Notes: generated by a model from the letters alone, not told the origin. DNA of 64,000 nt from Fortiea contorta PCC 7126 (GCF_000332295.1 NZ_KB235930.1:310895-374894), one strand, 5' to 3'; shown: positions 8,681-18,555, counted from the stretch's first letter. Numbers and translations are program-made.

Positions 8681-8723
8681 AAAACACCGCCTCTGCAAAA
8701 CTAGTTCGCAGAGGCGGTGTTTT
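8681..8723. terminator. Strong bidirectional terminator
   Basis: AAAACACCGCCTCTGC (8681-8696) and GCAGAGGCGGTGTTTT (8708-8723) are perfect 16-bp arms with an 11-base loop. They give A and T tracts on both sides. It lies between the converging CPP1-like and HAD genes and would end both. Confidence 0.9.
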
Positions 8724-8740
8724 ATCGATGTCAACAGAGG

Positions 8741-9454
8741 TTATCTTATTGCAAGTTGCTCGTGAGCAGTACTTGCGTTTTTAAGGATGAAATCTACAGC
8801 GAAGGTTAAATCAGGAATAATGAAGTCTGGGTGATATAGTTTTAATTGAATGCGATCGCGGATACCAGACTCTACAGCCATCACCTTGATATCGTGTTTT
8901 TTCGCAGCAGTAATATCCGCTTCTGTATCTCCCACCATCCAAGTATCCCTAGCTGGCGGTAACTCTGCTAAAGCCCGCGCCATTAACAGGGGTTTGTCTT
9001 CGATGTCGCGGGTTTTCACATAGTCATTGCTCAAACAATAACAGCGATTTTCGGGAAAAAATCTGCCTAAATCGTATTTTTTAAAGGCATAGTCTAGTTC
9101 CCACACCCGCCGCATTGTCATGACTGCCAAATCGACGCCAGCTGCTTGAATTTTTGACAGAGCATTGATCGCACCGGGCATGAGGCTATCATACTGGAAA
9201 TAAGGCTCTGTATGCACCGTTTGCCGCCGTAACTGAGCAAATTCTTGTGATTGTGCGGCATCTAAGCCAGAATTCATGGCAATTTGCTTTTCGGGAATGC
9301 GCGCTCGCTTCATCTGCCAAAACTCGGTTTTAGACAATTCTTGCACTGGTTGATTTGGGCGGCGGATTTTCTCCAGGCAAAATTGATAAACGCGATAATA
9401 GCGCTCGGAAACATCGATAATCGGGCCGTCGAAGTCAGTAATTAGTCTTAGCAT
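8741..9454 (-). CDS. HAD-superfamily hydrolase
   Basis: 237 residues. HAD motif I is DFDGP near residues 7-11 (nucleophile D7 and acid D9). A helical cap domain of about 90 residues follows. Motif II is in VDLAVMTMRR, the motif III lysine probably in IEDKPLLM, and motif IV is MVGDTEADITAAK. The fold fits phosphoglycolate-phosphatase-like phosphatases, though the long cap and the sequence near motif I do not allow a substrate call. Transcribed alone, ending at the bidirectional terminator. Confidence 0.88.
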   Translation of the reverse strand: MLRLITDFDGPIIDVSERYYRVYQFCLEKIRRPNQPVQELSKTEFWQMKRARIPEKQIAMNSGLDAAQSQEFAQLRRQTVHTEPYFQYDSLMPGAINALSKIQAAGVDLAVMTMRRVWELDYAFKKYDLGRFFPENRCYCLSNDYVKTRDIEDKPLLMARALAELPPARDTWMVGDTEADITAAKKHDIKVMAVESGIRDRIQLKLYHPDFIIPDLTFAVDFILKNASTAHEQLAIR

Positions 9455-9614
9455 CGGCGGAGAAGTTTAACTTTTATTAAGATTATCGCAGTTATTGTTA
9501 TGTTTAGTTGTGATTTGTTACTTGTTATTTGTGATTTGTGAGCTATCGAATCATGAAAATTGTCCTTCGCTTGATGAGTGAGGTAGTTTCAGACTTCAGT
9601 TAGCTGCTGTGAAC

Positions 9615-10319
9615 TTAGAAAAACAGATGACTGTCTGGTTGGATGTTGATTTCCATTGGTACGGCTTGAGGGTCAGCGCTCAATGCAAAGAAAATCGCAT
9701 TAGCAGCGGTTTCAGTAGTAAGCATTTTTTTCCTGTCCACCTTCAAGCTGACGTGATCCCAAAAGGGTGAATCGACACCCCCAAAGTAAAATAAGGTAAA
9801 TTTAATCCCGAAGCGTTTAAGTTCTTCTGCCATACACTTGCTAAAACCAACGACGCCAAACTTGGAAGCAGAATAAGCTGCAGCCATGGCCATCGAGTGC
9901 TTACCCAGAATTCCCACTACGTTACAAATATGGCCGGATTTGCGCTTTTGCATCTCCTCAGCTACCGCCTGAGTGGTGTAAAAGCTGCCTTTGAGGTTGA
10001 TGTCTAGCATCTTGTCTAAATCGGCTGGTTCTAGGCTGTTGTAGGGTTTGAGGATACCAGCACCAGCCGCATTGACTAGAACATCTATTTGACCAAATTG
10101 AGTGATCGCTTTTTCTACTAAAATATCCACTTGTTGGGGATCAGTAATATCGCAGGGGATAGTCAAAACCTCACCTGGTAATTCATCTGCCAGTGTTGCT
10201 AATCGCACTGCGTCTCTTGCGGTTAACACTAGCCGTGCGCCTGTGTGAGCTAGTTTACGGGTTAAGGCTGAACCAATACCACCCGTAGCACCGACAACAA
10301 CAATAACTCGATCCTGCAT
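9615..10319 (-). CDS. Short-chain dehydrogenase/reductase
   Basis: 234 residues, classical SDR length. The cofactor motif GATGGIG is at 10-16, the NAAGAG motif follows in VLVNAAGAG, and the catalytic YSASK comes after a Ser-region (GHICNVVGILGK) that has no obvious catalytic serine at the usual place. An acidic or basic residue after the second strand (LTARD) suggests NADP(H). Substrate unknown. The C-terminus is short and hydrophilic, so the enzyme should be soluble. Confidence 0.9.
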   Translation of the reverse strand: MQDRVIVVVGATGGIGSALTRKLAHTGARLVLTARDAVRLATLADELPGEVLTIPCDITDPQQVDILVEKAITQFGQIDVLVNAAGAGILKPYNSLEPADLDKMLDINLKGSFYTTQAVAEEMQKRKSGHICNVVGILGKHSMAMAAAYSASKFGVVGFSKCMAEELKRFGIKFTLFYFGGVDSPFWDHVSLKVDRKKMLTTETAANAIFFALSADPQAVPMEINIQPDSHLFF

Positions 10320-10533
10320 TTTATGTTTTACATTTCTTTACACACTGTATTAATCATACACTGATACACGTAGTAGCGGAGCTAGGCTAAGATAACGGAT
10401 TGATAAAAAATACTTTGACAACCGTAAACACCCTGAAAATCAAGAATTGAAGATGGTGGTGAGTAGGAATTAATCAGATAAATTCCTATTTTTTGCCATA
10501 AAGCAAGTGGTAATTTGCTGAAAATAACAGACT

Positions 10534-11313
10534 TCAATTCAAGCGTGCTAAGAGGTAGTCGCGGGTACGCATATCAAGAGCATTGGTAAAAATTTTGTGT
10601 GTAGCACCAAATTCAATCATGCGACCAACGCGATTTTCATAGCTATTAAAGAAAGCCGTAAAATCAGATACGCGGGTGACTTGTTGCATATTGTGACTAA
10701 CAATGACAATTGTTACTTCAGAGCGTAAACTCTGGATGAGTTCTTCAATTTTCATGCTAGCGATTGGGTCAAGTCCAAAGCAAGGCTCATCCATCAGAAT
10801 AACTTTTGGCTTAACTGCTAAAGCGCGAGCAATGCAAAGTCTTTGTTGTTGTCCACCAGACAATTCTAAAGCTGACTTGTGGAGCTTGTTTTTGACTTCA
10901 TCCCACAAATCTGCAGATTTAATTGCAAATTCAACAATTTCGTCTAATTCTGCTTTTGGGCGCCATCCCACTATTTTTACCCCATAGGCTACATTGTCAT
11001 AGACACTCATAGGAAAAAGGTTGGGTTTTGGGAGCACCATACTAATTTGACGGCGCACCCGATTCAAGTTGACTCGGCGCTCATAGATATTCTGCCCAAA
11101 AAATTCTACTCTCCCTTCAACATGCACATCTCCTTCTAATTCACACATGCGATTCAGGGATTTTAAAAAAGTGGACTTACCACAACCACTAGGGCCAATA
11201 ATTGCCGTAACTTTGTCTTGAAAAATATCAATTGATATTCCTTCTAAGATTTTTTGGGTGTCGTAATAAAAGCTGAGGTTTTTGACTTTGATAGCTGGAA
11301 TTAGTTTATTCAT
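10534..11313 (-). CDS. pstB: Phosphate ABC transporter ATP-binding protein
   Basis: 259 residues from the ATG at 11313; the frame extends further only through an ATT. Walker A is GPSGCGKST, the signature is LSGGQQQR, Walker B is VILMDEP and the switch histidine is in IVSHNMQQ. The text around NLFPMSVYDNVAYGVK and CFGLDPIAS is that of PstB, the ATPase of the high-affinity phosphate importer. pstS, pstC and pstA are not adjacent, so this is a stand-alone copy that must work with permeases coded elsewhere or have diverged. Position-specific differences from the usual motif (MVLPKPNLFP, where the family often has MVFQRPNPFP) mark it as a divergent paralogue. Confidence 0.9.
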   Translation of the reverse strand: MNKLIPAIKVKNLSFYYDTQKILEGISIDIFQDKVTAIIGPSGCGKSTFLKSLNRMCELEGDVHVEGRVEFFGQNIYERRVNLNRVRRQISMVLPKPNLFPMSVYDNVAYGVKIVGWRPKAELDEIVEFAIKSADLWDEVKNKLHKSALELSGGQQQRLCIARALAVKPKVILMDEPCFGLDPIASMKIEELIQSLRSEVTIVIVSHNMQQVTRVSDFTAFFNSYENRVGRMIEFGATHKIFTNALDMRTRDYLLARLN

Positions 11314-12066
11314 CTTTAGTAAAATATGTGGAATCAATATTACTGTTCAAGGGTTACAAGACAGATATGTAATTGAGCGTAACAGCATATTGTTCTATAT
11401 ATTGCCTAGTGGTTGGTATATTTTATGGAAAAGACATAACTGAAGATTAAATAAAAACTGTTTTGATGTGCCAGGGAATTAATATTAGTTTCTGGTATTT
11501 ACTTCTAAGTAAAAGAATGGTTTAACACATCAGTCGTAAACTTGCGAGTGAAAATTTTGATCTGATTATCTCATTCCTTTGCACAAATGTGGAAAATATG
11601 AGAATTGCATTGCTTTTTGTCTGTAATATCCCATAGACATGTCGGTTGCAGCTAGAAGATGAGTAGACCCTGAGCCTATTCTGGCTTCAGATGATTTGCA
11701 TATCTGCGTATTTGCTTGATTATTTACTGACTATTGATATGTTGCATATCATTTCGTTTCTACGGTTAAAAGTCAAGAGTCTAAATTTACTTGGGTCTTT
11801 CAGAGTGACACTTGCTGAGATAGAGTTTTTATCGGGAATATGGTTGGATATTGGGTAAGTGCAGGGCGAGTATTTCAGTATTGGTATCAAGTTGAAGCAA
11901 AACAAATTTTGTCAACAGTAATGCACCTACAAATTGACACGGTGAATAAGTATCAAACTTAGCAGCATGTTGTCGAGGCGCGGTAGTCAGGTAGATGAGG
12001 ACATAAACTAAAGAGATAATCGTTACACTAAGAGACTTTCCAGCCTGTTTCTTGTTGCCTAGTATT
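11314..12066. other. Long intergenic stretch, no gene recognised
   Basis: About 750 bases between pstB and the small hypothetical protein, which are divergent. A 61-codon minus frame at 11720-11905 has no coding character. I looked for a Pho box (CTTAACCT-type direct repeats) before pstB and did not find a convincing one. No RNA gene recognised. Confidence 0.45.
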
Positions 12067-12363
12067 ATGAGAGCGAGAATTGAAAATCAAGTACTAATCC
12101 TCAATCATGAAGACCTCCCAGAGTTTAAGAAGGGGGGTTCTGTGGTGAGGAATTCTTATTTTTGGGCGTTGCGTTCGATCGCTGGTCAGGCTTCGCGCTA
12201 TCGTGATTGGGAGTATGAATTAGAGGTGTGGTTGGCGCTGTCGCGGATGTTGTTGTCGTTTGCTGAGTCTGGATACTTAGGTTATCGAGAGACTATTTTA
12301 GAGTTTCCGCTGTCTCAAGGAGAAATCCCGACTGTGTTGCGGAGTGTGTCAACTTGGGAGTGA
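12067..12363 (+). CDS. Small hypothetical protein
   Basis: 98 residues from the ATG at 12067 (an upstream TTG at 12052 is less likely). Soluble, with no signal peptide. It is rich in aromatic residues in the middle (SYFWALRSIAGQASRYRDWE) and has a helical WLALSRMLLSFAESGYLGYR stretch. Codon use looks normal, and the frame ends 17 bases before the converging truB stop. I do not recognise a characterised family; it looks like one of the conserved small proteins restricted to cyanobacteria. Confidence 0.65.
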   Translation: MRARIENQVLILNHEDLPEFKKGGSVVRNSYFWALRSIAGQASRYRDWEYELEVWLALSRMLLSFAESGYLGYRETILEFPLSQGEIPTVLRSVSTWE

Positions 12364-12380
12364 GAGGATGTTTTATATGG

Positions 12381-13259
12381 TCAAGAAATTGGTTCAAAGA
12401 CCATCTGGGGAATTAGGATATTTTCTTGTATTTGACCGATTCCTAAAAAGCGAGTCTCTTCGTCATAAACTCGCGCTATTCCTGATAGGTCTTGGGTGAG
12501 GGGAAGGCGTTGTCCCTGACACCATTTCTCGGCAGATGTCGCTGCTAGGGTTAATGATGGTAGATGTTGTAGTGCTGTGTCTGGGAGGATGGGTTGAAAT
12601 GTACCGGCTTGTAGTTGCGTTTCTAATTCTGGAATGGTGAGACTATTGGTGAGGTGAAAGCCACTGCTTTCGGTGCGTGTCAAAGCTGCGAGAGTACCAC
12701 CGATTGTTAAGGCTGCGCCTAAATCACGAGCGATCGCTCTAATATATGTACCACTTCCACAGGCGATCGCTAAATCCAATTCTGGAAAGTCTCCCCCTCG
12801 CCAATCTAAAATCTCTATTTGCAAAACTTCAACTGTACGCTTGGGCGCTTCTACGATTGCGCCTTGGCGTGCTAAGTCATACAAGCGTTTCCCATCTACT
12901 TGAATGGCGCTGTAACTGGGTGGGATTTGCTCTATTTTCCCCACAAATGCTGGTAATGCAGTTTTCACCGCCGCTAAACTTAATTGAGAGCAAGGTTGAG
13001 ATGTGATCACTTCACCTTGTAAATCATCGGTTGTGGTTCGTACACCAAAGCGGATGGTGGCTTGATAAGCTTTGTTTCCTGGTAAATATTGCAATAATCT
13101 TGTAGCTTTACCGAGGGCGATGGGTAAGACGCCGATAGCTGCGGGGTCGAGAGTTCCCGCATGTCCCACACGTTTGAAGCGCAGGAGTTTTCGCACTCGC
13201 GCCACACAGTCATGAGAAGTCCAGTTAAATGGTTTGTTTAAGTTTAGGAAACCTTGCAC
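12381..13259 (-). CDS. truB: tRNA pseudouridine(55) synthase
   Basis: 292 residues. It makes pseudouridine 55 in the T loop of tRNAs. The N-terminal text [19 protein letters not shown] and the catalytic aspartate in GHAGTLDP are typical of TruB, as are [10 protein letters not shown] and the [15 protein letters not shown] motif. The C-terminus shows a PUA-like tail ([16 protein letters not shown]). The next gene upstream on the same strand starts 75 bases away, so the two may be co-transcribed. Confidence 0.97.
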   Translation of the reverse strand: MQGFLNLNKPFNWTSHDCVARVRKLLRFKRVGHAGTLDPAAIGVLPIALGKATRLLQYLPGNKAYQATIRFGVRTTTDDLQGEVITSQPCSQLSLAAVKTALPAFVGKIEQIPPSYSAIQVDGKRLYDLARQGAIVEAPKRTVEVLQIEILDWRGGDFPELDLAIACGSGTYIRAIARDLGAALTIGGTLAALTRTESSGFHLTNSLTIPELETQLQAGTFQPILPDTALQHLPSLTLAATSAEKWCQGQRLPLTQDLSGIARVYDEETRFLGIGQIQENILIPQMVFEPIS

Positions 13260-13334
13260 GGGGGGTTGATACTTGAGCGTGAATCGGAAATAAGTATAAC
13301 CTTATTACCTGTTGCCCATAAGCGTAGGCGGGAT

Positions 13335-15128
13335 TTAAAGAAAAATCATCACATGCAATAATGCTACACCTATATCCAACATCCAAAAACCAAAATTAAC
13401 TATAGAGTTGGAAGAAGCTTTGTTGGTGGCTTTCCCGGCTTTGAGGTCAGCGTTGAGGGCTTGTATGAGTTCATTAATGCTCAAAGACTTAACTAAACTT
13501 AAACTCAAAGGCTGGGTGGAGATAGCTTTGGCGTAGGTGGCGTTGAGATAAGGTGTATATTGTGTGGCGTTGACGACATGAGTTTGAAAGAAAGGCAAAC
13601 TCAGCGCGTTGATGTATTGTCTTGCTTGGGCTGGATGATCGCCGATGACTTGGGAATGTAAGCCGGTGGGTTGGTTGGCGATGTTTCCGTTACCAATAGC
13701 GGAGAAGTGGGTCGCACCTACGAGCATGACGAGATATTTGTGTGAATTCGCCAACCAGGAGAATGGTAGGATCTGTTCATATAATGCTGGTGCAACGGTG
13801 TCATCACTGCTACCGACAACCATGACGGGGATTCGCACTTGGCTTAAGCCAGCTTTGCCGAAGATGGAGCTAGTAATGGGATTAACAGCGATCGCTGCTT
13901 TAACTCTGCTATCTTGCAAGTTATCTTCTTGACCTGGGTTATTGTTATCCAAGGTTAAAGCGCGACACTGGAGTAATAAGGACATATTCCAGGTGCTTTG
14001 CAGCGCTTGTGGTTGACAGTCTTGCTGGAGTTGCTCGAAATTAATTTTAGCGCCTGCTAAGGCTAAGGCTGTATATCCACCTAAAGATTGACCGAAGACT
14101 CCGACTTGTTGCAGATTTAACCGACCTTTGAATTGTGAGCCAGACTGGTTGTTTTTCTCTAGTTGGTCAAGAATATATTTGACATCTAGGGGTCTGTCGC
14201 GGAATTCGTTTGGTTGTGCTGCTTCGCCGGCTTGTTTATTGAGTAGCGATCGCAGTTGTTGGGTATTGCTACCGGGATGAGTGGGAACGGCGACGGCGAA
14301 TCCGTGGGAAGCTAGATGAGTTGCTAAATATTGAAAGTTGCTACTGTCTGTCCCCAAACCGTGAGAAATGACGATGACAGGCGCTGGACTTTTGAGGTTG
14401 GGAAGATAAATATCGGTTAATAATAACCTGCCACGTGTGGCATCGAAAAGCTTGAGTGTCTTTGTTTGCAGCTTAAACTTTCCCGGACGCCGCAAATCTG
14501 GTAATTTGGCAAACTTTGTTGCTGCTTGAGTGATAGTAGCTTCTATATCGGATTTTTTAGTAACTGTAGCGATCGCTTGACTGGTTTCATGTACCAATTT
14601 TTCTAATTCTGCAGCTATTCCCAAACTATGTGCTAAATCAATGTCCAGAATTCTGGTAGGATACTTTCGTAACAAATTTAATAACGTTAGTCCTTCTGGT
14701 TCCGCAGACGCCGAAATCAACGCCGATCTTAAAGCGTCGAACTTTGGCTGTGGTTGCGAAGGTTTATCTTGAATTACTTGCGCTAATCGTCGCAAAAGAA
14801 ATTCGCCTTGGGGTGTATGCAGAAATTGTGCTACTACCACCGGGCTAACTTTCACCGGGGTGCGTAAAATTCGCTTTAATTCGGCGAGCTGTGTTGGTGA
14901 TAGATATTGCTGATAGGTGGCTAATTCTTTGTCAATTACACCCGTCTTGGCATAGTTTTCTAAAGAATTAACTGAAATAGCAAAATCTAAGGCTGAATAA
15001 GATGCATGAATGCGTTCTGCTGCAATTACAGAATTATTAATTCCTAATGTAGGTAGCAGTACTGACAGAACCAGCGACAGGGGAAATTTTTTCAGGGGGC
15101 TGGCCCAATTACCAAACAAACTAATCAT
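13335..15128 (-). CDS. Exported alpha/beta hydrolase with N-terminal DUF1400
   Basis: 597 residues. A signal peptide or membrane anchor (about 1-36) precedes a DUF1400 domain (AERIHASYSALDFAISVNSL, about 38-165), a module found in front of cyanobacterial lipase/dienelactone-hydrolase-like enzymes. The hydrolase part has the oxyanion region VIVISHGLGTDSSNF, the nucleophile elbow GQSLGGYTA, an acidic residue in VVGSSDDTVAP and a late histidine in GATHFSAIG, so a Ser-Asp-His triad is complete. The C-terminus has a second hydrophobic stretch (FWMLDIGVALLHVMIFL) that could anchor the protein. Probable periplasmic or envelope esterase/lipase; substrate unknown. Confidence 0.88.
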   Translation of the reverse strand: MISLFGNWASPLKKFPLSLVLSVLLPTLGINNSVIAAERIHASYSALDFAISVNSLENYAKTGVIDKELATYQQYLSPTQLAELKRILRTPVKVSPVVVAQFLHTPQGEFLLRRLAQVIQDKPSQPQPKFDALRSALISASAEPEGLTLLNLLRKYPTRILDIDLAHSLGIAAELEKLVHETSQAIATVTKKSDIEATITQAATKFAKLPDLRRPGKFKLQTKTLKLFDATRGRLLLTDIYLPNLKSPAPVIVISHGLGTDSSNFQYLATHLASHGFAVAVPTHPGSNTQQLRSLLNKQAGEAAQPNEFRDRPLDVKYILDQLEKNNQSGSQFKGRLNLQQVGVFGQSLGGYTALALAGAKINFEQLQQDCQPQALQSTWNMSLLLQCRALTLDNNNPGQEDNLQDSRVKAAIAVNPITSSIFGKAGLSQVRIPVMVVGSSDDTVAPALYEQILPFSWLANSHKYLVMLVGATHFSAIGNGNIANQPTGLHSQVIGDHPAQARQYINALSLPFFQTHVVNATQYTPYLNATYAKAISTQPLSLSLVKSLSINELIQALNADLKAGKATNKASSNSIVNFGFWMLDIGVALLHVMIFL

Positions 15129-15457
15129 CGCTCAACTGTTTCGCTGATGTTGTGTCACGAGGCGTTAGCTTTGGTAGTTATGCGGACACCCTGGTAAGGT
15201 TAATTAATATTAATCGCCTCAATATTTATTGATTGTTGTAGTTTGATTCTCTTGGTAGCAATATCTAAAATTAACTGCAACTAAGCTCAACAGGTATTAG
15301 AAATGCTTACCTAGCAAGAGATTAACTGTAGGAGATGCGGTTACGATGAAATGATAACAAATTAAAAAATACTCCGCCTCAGTATTTATAATGTAGCTTT
15401 CAATATGTAATGAACACCTGCATTTCCAAGGCGGTAAGAGTTACTAAATGATGGTGA
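15129..15457. other. Intergenic stretch, nothing recognised
   Basis: About 330 bases between two minus-strand genes. It holds the promoter of the DUF1400 hydrolase on the left. I see no frame, RNA gene or clear repeat. Confidence 0.45.
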
Positions 15458-16378
15458 TTAGTGATTTTTTTCTAAGGCGATCGCCATGGCACCAACTACA
15501 ACCAAAACAGCACCAACGACACCGATTAATGTCATTTTTTCGTGTGGAATCAGATCAGGTGCAACCACGGATACGGTAGCAACTGAAATCAAGGTAACAA
15601 TAGGAGTCAAAGCAATAACTGCACTGACTCTAGAAGCTTGCCAATGTTCTAATGATTCCGCAAAAGCACCGTAAGCAATTAGAGTATTGAGAGCACAAAA
15701 CAATAACATTCCCAAATGCAGATTACTGAGTGTAAAAACTGTTTGATGGCTAGCAAAAGGTGTGAATAAAAATGCACAACCACCATAAATCACCAGCATA
15801 ATATGAGCAGAAGATAAAGATTGCAGTAACTGCTTTTGCGCCAGTGCGTAAATAGCCCAAGCGAGTGATCCTAACATCACTAAACCACTGCCAAAAATAT
15901 ATTTGTCATGCCCTGTTATTAAATTTGTTAATTGTTCATGAAAAAACAAAACATAACCGCTAACCATGACAGCAACACCAAGCCATTGACGCGGTTGATA
16001 ATGTTCTTTAAAAACAACCAATCCCCCAAAACCTAACAACAGAGTAGATAGTTGAATAATTACCTCAGCATTCGCAGGTGATGTGAGCGATAAACCTTGC
16101 ATAAATAGCAAGTAATTCAGTCCCAAAAAAATAGTAGCGATCGCTAACAACTTTCCCGAACTAGAACGCAACTGTGCTAATTGTGGTAACTGTCCCCGTG
16201 CTGCTAAATAAATAGCCAACAACCCAAAGGACACTAAAAACCGAAACCAAATCACCGTATAGACATCCAGAGCTTGTAGCGCTACTTTTAAAGCGATCGG
16301 TAGAATTCCCCATAAAAAGACCGTTAACAGCGATAGTACTAGACCTAATCGCCAGCGACCAGAACTTTGATGCATCAT
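15458..16378 (-). CDS. DMT-superfamily (EamA) transporter
   Basis: 306 residues with ten predicted membrane helices in two EamA halves (about 12-135 and 155-300). Typical text is FLWGILPIALKVAL in helix 1, SLTSPANAEVIIQLSTLLLG at the end of the first half, and WQASRVSAVIALTPIVTLI in the second. EamA proteins export or import metabolites such as amino acids or sugars; the substrate cannot be read from the sequence. Inner-membrane protein, apparently monocistronic. Confidence 0.92.
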   Translation of the reverse strand: MMHQSSGRWRLGLVLSLLTVFLWGILPIALKVALQALDVYTVIWFRFLVSFGLLAIYLAARGQLPQLAQLRSSSGKLLAIATIFLGLNYLLFMQGLSLTSPANAEVIIQLSTLLLGFGGLVVFKEHYQPRQWLGVAVMVSGYVLFFHEQLTNLITGHDKYIFGSGLVMLGSLAWAIYALAQKQLLQSLSSAHIMLVIYGGCAFLFTPFASHQTVFTLSNLHLGMLLFCALNTLIAYGAFAESLEHWQASRVSAVIALTPIVTLISVATVSVVAPDLIPHEKMTLIGVVGAVLVVVGAMAIALEKNH

Positions 16379-16640
16379 TAGTCACAACTAATTTACATTG
16401 AATGGAATTAGCAACTGAAACCATGAATTCTGATTTCAATGACTGTTGTGCGAAAGTTGATGATCTCTGGTACACTGCCGAAAATCAGCAAATTTCTCGC
16501 CTCCACCACCTTTGTATGCAGAAATCAGGAGTGGATTGATCAAGAATTGTCGCTAATTGGGCAGATGTGATAGCAAACATGGGGCGATAATGAATCATGC
16601 TTACTATTTCGCACCAGAAATATCCGCTCCCGGTAAGAAA

Positions 16641-17819
16641 TTAAAAGAAATCCACCATTGTTGGTGAAATACCTGCAAATATTTGTGTAGCTGCTGATAA
16701 AGCTGTTGTTGTTGTCGCCAGTTTTCCCATCAATTGCAACTGGGTGGGAGTAAAAAAGCCTGTGTACAGTGTTGCTAATCCTTTGATATCTAACTGCAAC
16801 TCACCCTTTCCTCCTTTTGTGACTTCACCACGCCCATTGGCAACAGACAAGATGAATTTACCATTGTTTGCCGCTAACAAATCATCTTGCACCTCTAGGT
16901 GTAGTTCCGCTTCGATTCCCAATGGATAACCTCTAGCTGACAAAGCTTGAACTACATCCACAACTCGCAACATCCAGCGTTTCTGGTAGCGGACTTTAGC
17001 AGTTTGCTCTGGTAACAGGAGCGTCAGGGAATCAATGGCTCCACTTTTCCAACACACACGCTCAATTTGAGAGCGATGTTTAGCGAGAAATGACCAGAAA
17101 CTTTGACAAGCTGTGGGTGTGAGCATTACCCAATCTCTCACCGACAAGATTGGGCCATTTTCTGTGCGTTCTTGAGTAAAAATAATGTAACCTTGGGGTT
17201 GTTGTGCAGTTCCCATCAAGTAACCATAAATTGGTTCTTGATTTTTAGTTCTGAGAATTCCTTGCCAAATCGCTGAATGTCTGTCTAAATACCCATCGAT
17301 CAGTTTTGCTTGTTGGCTGTATGGGTGATTCAAGTCTTGATGATTAATTGGCGATATCGGTGTGAGCGGTAGAGGTTGCTCTCTGACCTCAATACTATCT
17401 GTGGAAACTTCCCAAAAGCAGTAATTCCCCCCTTGTTCATACCCAGCTTTGCGGTAGAGACGTTGAGTGGCTGGATAAAGCACGGAAATGGGGACACCTT
17501 GACTGTGCAATTCTTTGAGGGTGTGTTGCAAAAGAGCGATCGCTGCGCCATCACCGCGATATTCTGGAGCAATACCCACAGAAGCAATCCCCGACATCGG
17601 TACACGCACACCACCCCACCACTGACCCATGTCTAAAATCGCTAACCCACCGACAAGCTGCTGCTGTTGTCGCAGAATGCGGAAATTTTCTTGACCAATC
17701 CAGTTTATGTAGACTTGTTCTTCACCTGGTGCGGTGACAAAACACTGCTCTTGCAGAGTTGTCAGCTTAGTTGCTTCCTCTGCATCAGCCAGAGTATGGT
17801 ATTCAAATTGCCGTGTCAT
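16641..17819 (-). CDS. Eis-like GNAT N-acetyltransferase
   Basis: 392 residues. The N-terminal GNAT domain carries the acetyl-CoA loop SVGIAPEYRGDGAAIALL (RGxGxA-like). A second GNAT-like domain and a C-terminal SCP2-like sterol-carrier fold (GEVTKGGKGELQLDIKGLAT) follow. This three-part arrangement is that of Eis-type acetyltransferases, which acetylate amine groups of aminoglycosides or other polyamines. The C-terminal carboxylate typical of the family is near the end (GISPTMVDFF). An unusual perfect inverted repeat lies just upstream of the ATG (17831-17860). Confidence 0.88.
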   Translation of the reverse strand: MTRQFEYHTLADAEEATKLTTLQEQCFVTAPGEEQVYINWIGQENFRILRQQQQLVGGLAILDMGQWWGGVRVPMSGIASVGIAPEYRGDGAAIALLQHTLKELHSQGVPISVLYPATQRLYRKAGYEQGGNYCFWEVSTDSIEVREQPLPLTPISPINHQDLNHPYSQQAKLIDGYLDRHSAIWQGILRTKNQEPIYGYLMGTAQQPQGYIIFTQERTENGPILSVRDWVMLTPTACQSFWSFLAKHRSQIERVCWKSGAIDSLTLLLPEQTAKVRYQKRWMLRVVDVVQALSARGYPLGIEAELHLEVQDDLLAANNGKFILSVANGRGEVTKGGKGELQLDIKGLATLYTGFFTPTQLQLMGKLATTTTALSAATQIFAGISPTMVDFF

Positions 17820-17830
17820 GGTTTTGGCTG

Positions 17831-17860
17831 TTGTAACATAAAACTACGAATATGTTACAA
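17831..17860 (-). promoter_or_regulatory. Perfect 10-10-10 inverted repeat before the acetyltransferase gene
   Basis: TTGTAACATA (17831-17840) and TATGTTACAA (17851-17860) are exact inverted repeats separated by 10 bases, 12-41 bases before the ATG at 17819. The size and dyad symmetry suit an operator for a dimeric regulator, or a hairpin in the 5' leader. A single copy of the half-site is found before the fasciclin gene at 18593-18602. Confidence 0.5.
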
Positions 17861-17921
17861 CTAAAAATCTCCTGGGGGAAGCCAGTTTACGTCTACGTAA
17901 TTGACGAGCTGTATTCTCGTG

Positions 17922-17949
17922 TAGAGACGAAGCTCAAGCGTCGTCTCTA
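17922..17949. repeat. TAGAGACG-type palindromic repeat (degenerate copy)
   Basis: TAGAGACGA (17922-17930) and TCGTCTCTA (17941-17949) flank a 10-base loop. Its arms match the palindromes at 25762, 37501 and 43911. It lies between the fasciclin stop and the acetyltransferase start, both on the minus strand, and could act as a terminator for the fasciclin transcript. Confidence 0.6.
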
Positions 17950-17967
17950 TATTTATGGTGCGACCAA

Positions 17968-18555
17968 CTACAGTTTCAAGCCAGGAGGAAGTAAGACTGT
18001 ATCAATAACATGAATCAAACCATTGCTGGCTTTGATATCTGCTGAGGTAACTTTGGCGTTACCAACGGTGATGTTAGGCTTTTTGACTGTGACTTTAACT
18101 GAACTACCTTCAACTGTCTTGACGTCACCAGATTTGATGGATTTAGAATCAACTGCACCAGGAACTACATGATATGTGAGAATTTTTTGCAGAGTGGCTT
18201 TGTTTGCAGGCTTGAGTAGTTTTTCGATGGTTCCTTTTGGTAATTTAGCAAATGCTGCATCTGTGGGTGCAAATACGGTGAATGGGCCTTTACCAGATAA
18301 AGTTTCCACTAACCCTGCGGCTTTTACTGCTGTCACTAGGGTCTTGAAGGAAGAATTAGCGCTAGCAACTTCAACAATTGTACCGGGTGCTTTAGTTGCT
18401 GATGGTGCAGGTTTAGCTGTTGAAGTAGGTTTAGCAGTGGGTGCGGAGGTAGGTTGAGCTTGTACGAAGGTGGGGATGGACACTAAAAGACTAGCAGAAG
18501 CAATGGCGATCGCGGCTTTTTTACCAAGAAAGTTGATAGATGCTTGGCTATTCAT
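17968..18555 (-). CDS. Secreted fasciclin (FAS1) domain protein
   Basis: 195 residues from the ATG at 18555 (the frame is open to 18591). A signal peptide (about 1-33; basic GKKAAI then a hydrophobic core ending FVQAQ) is followed by a Pro/Ala/Thr/Lys-rich linker (about 34-60) and one FAS1 domain. The domain has the conserved H1 box [16 protein letters not shown], the YH motif in [10 protein letters not shown] and the H2 box [17 protein letters not shown]1 domains mediate cell-surface or matrix adhesion; in cyanobacteria such proteins are extracellular or periplasmic. A TTGTAACATA half-site lies 38 bases upstream. Confidence 0.93.
   Translation of the reverse strand: MNSQASINFLGKKAAIAIASASLLVSIPTFVQAQPTSAPTAKPTSTAKPAPSATKAPGTIVEVASANSSFKTLVTAVKAAGLVETLSGKGPFTVFAPTDAAFAKLPKGTIEKLLKPANKATLQKILTYHVVPGAVDSKSIKSGDVKTVEGSSVKVTVKKPNITVGNAKVTSADIKASNGLIHVIDTVLLPPGLKL

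Noticed and set aside
11314-11500. Pho box before pstB
   Set aside because: No pair of CTTAACCT-like octamers at the right spacing was seen.
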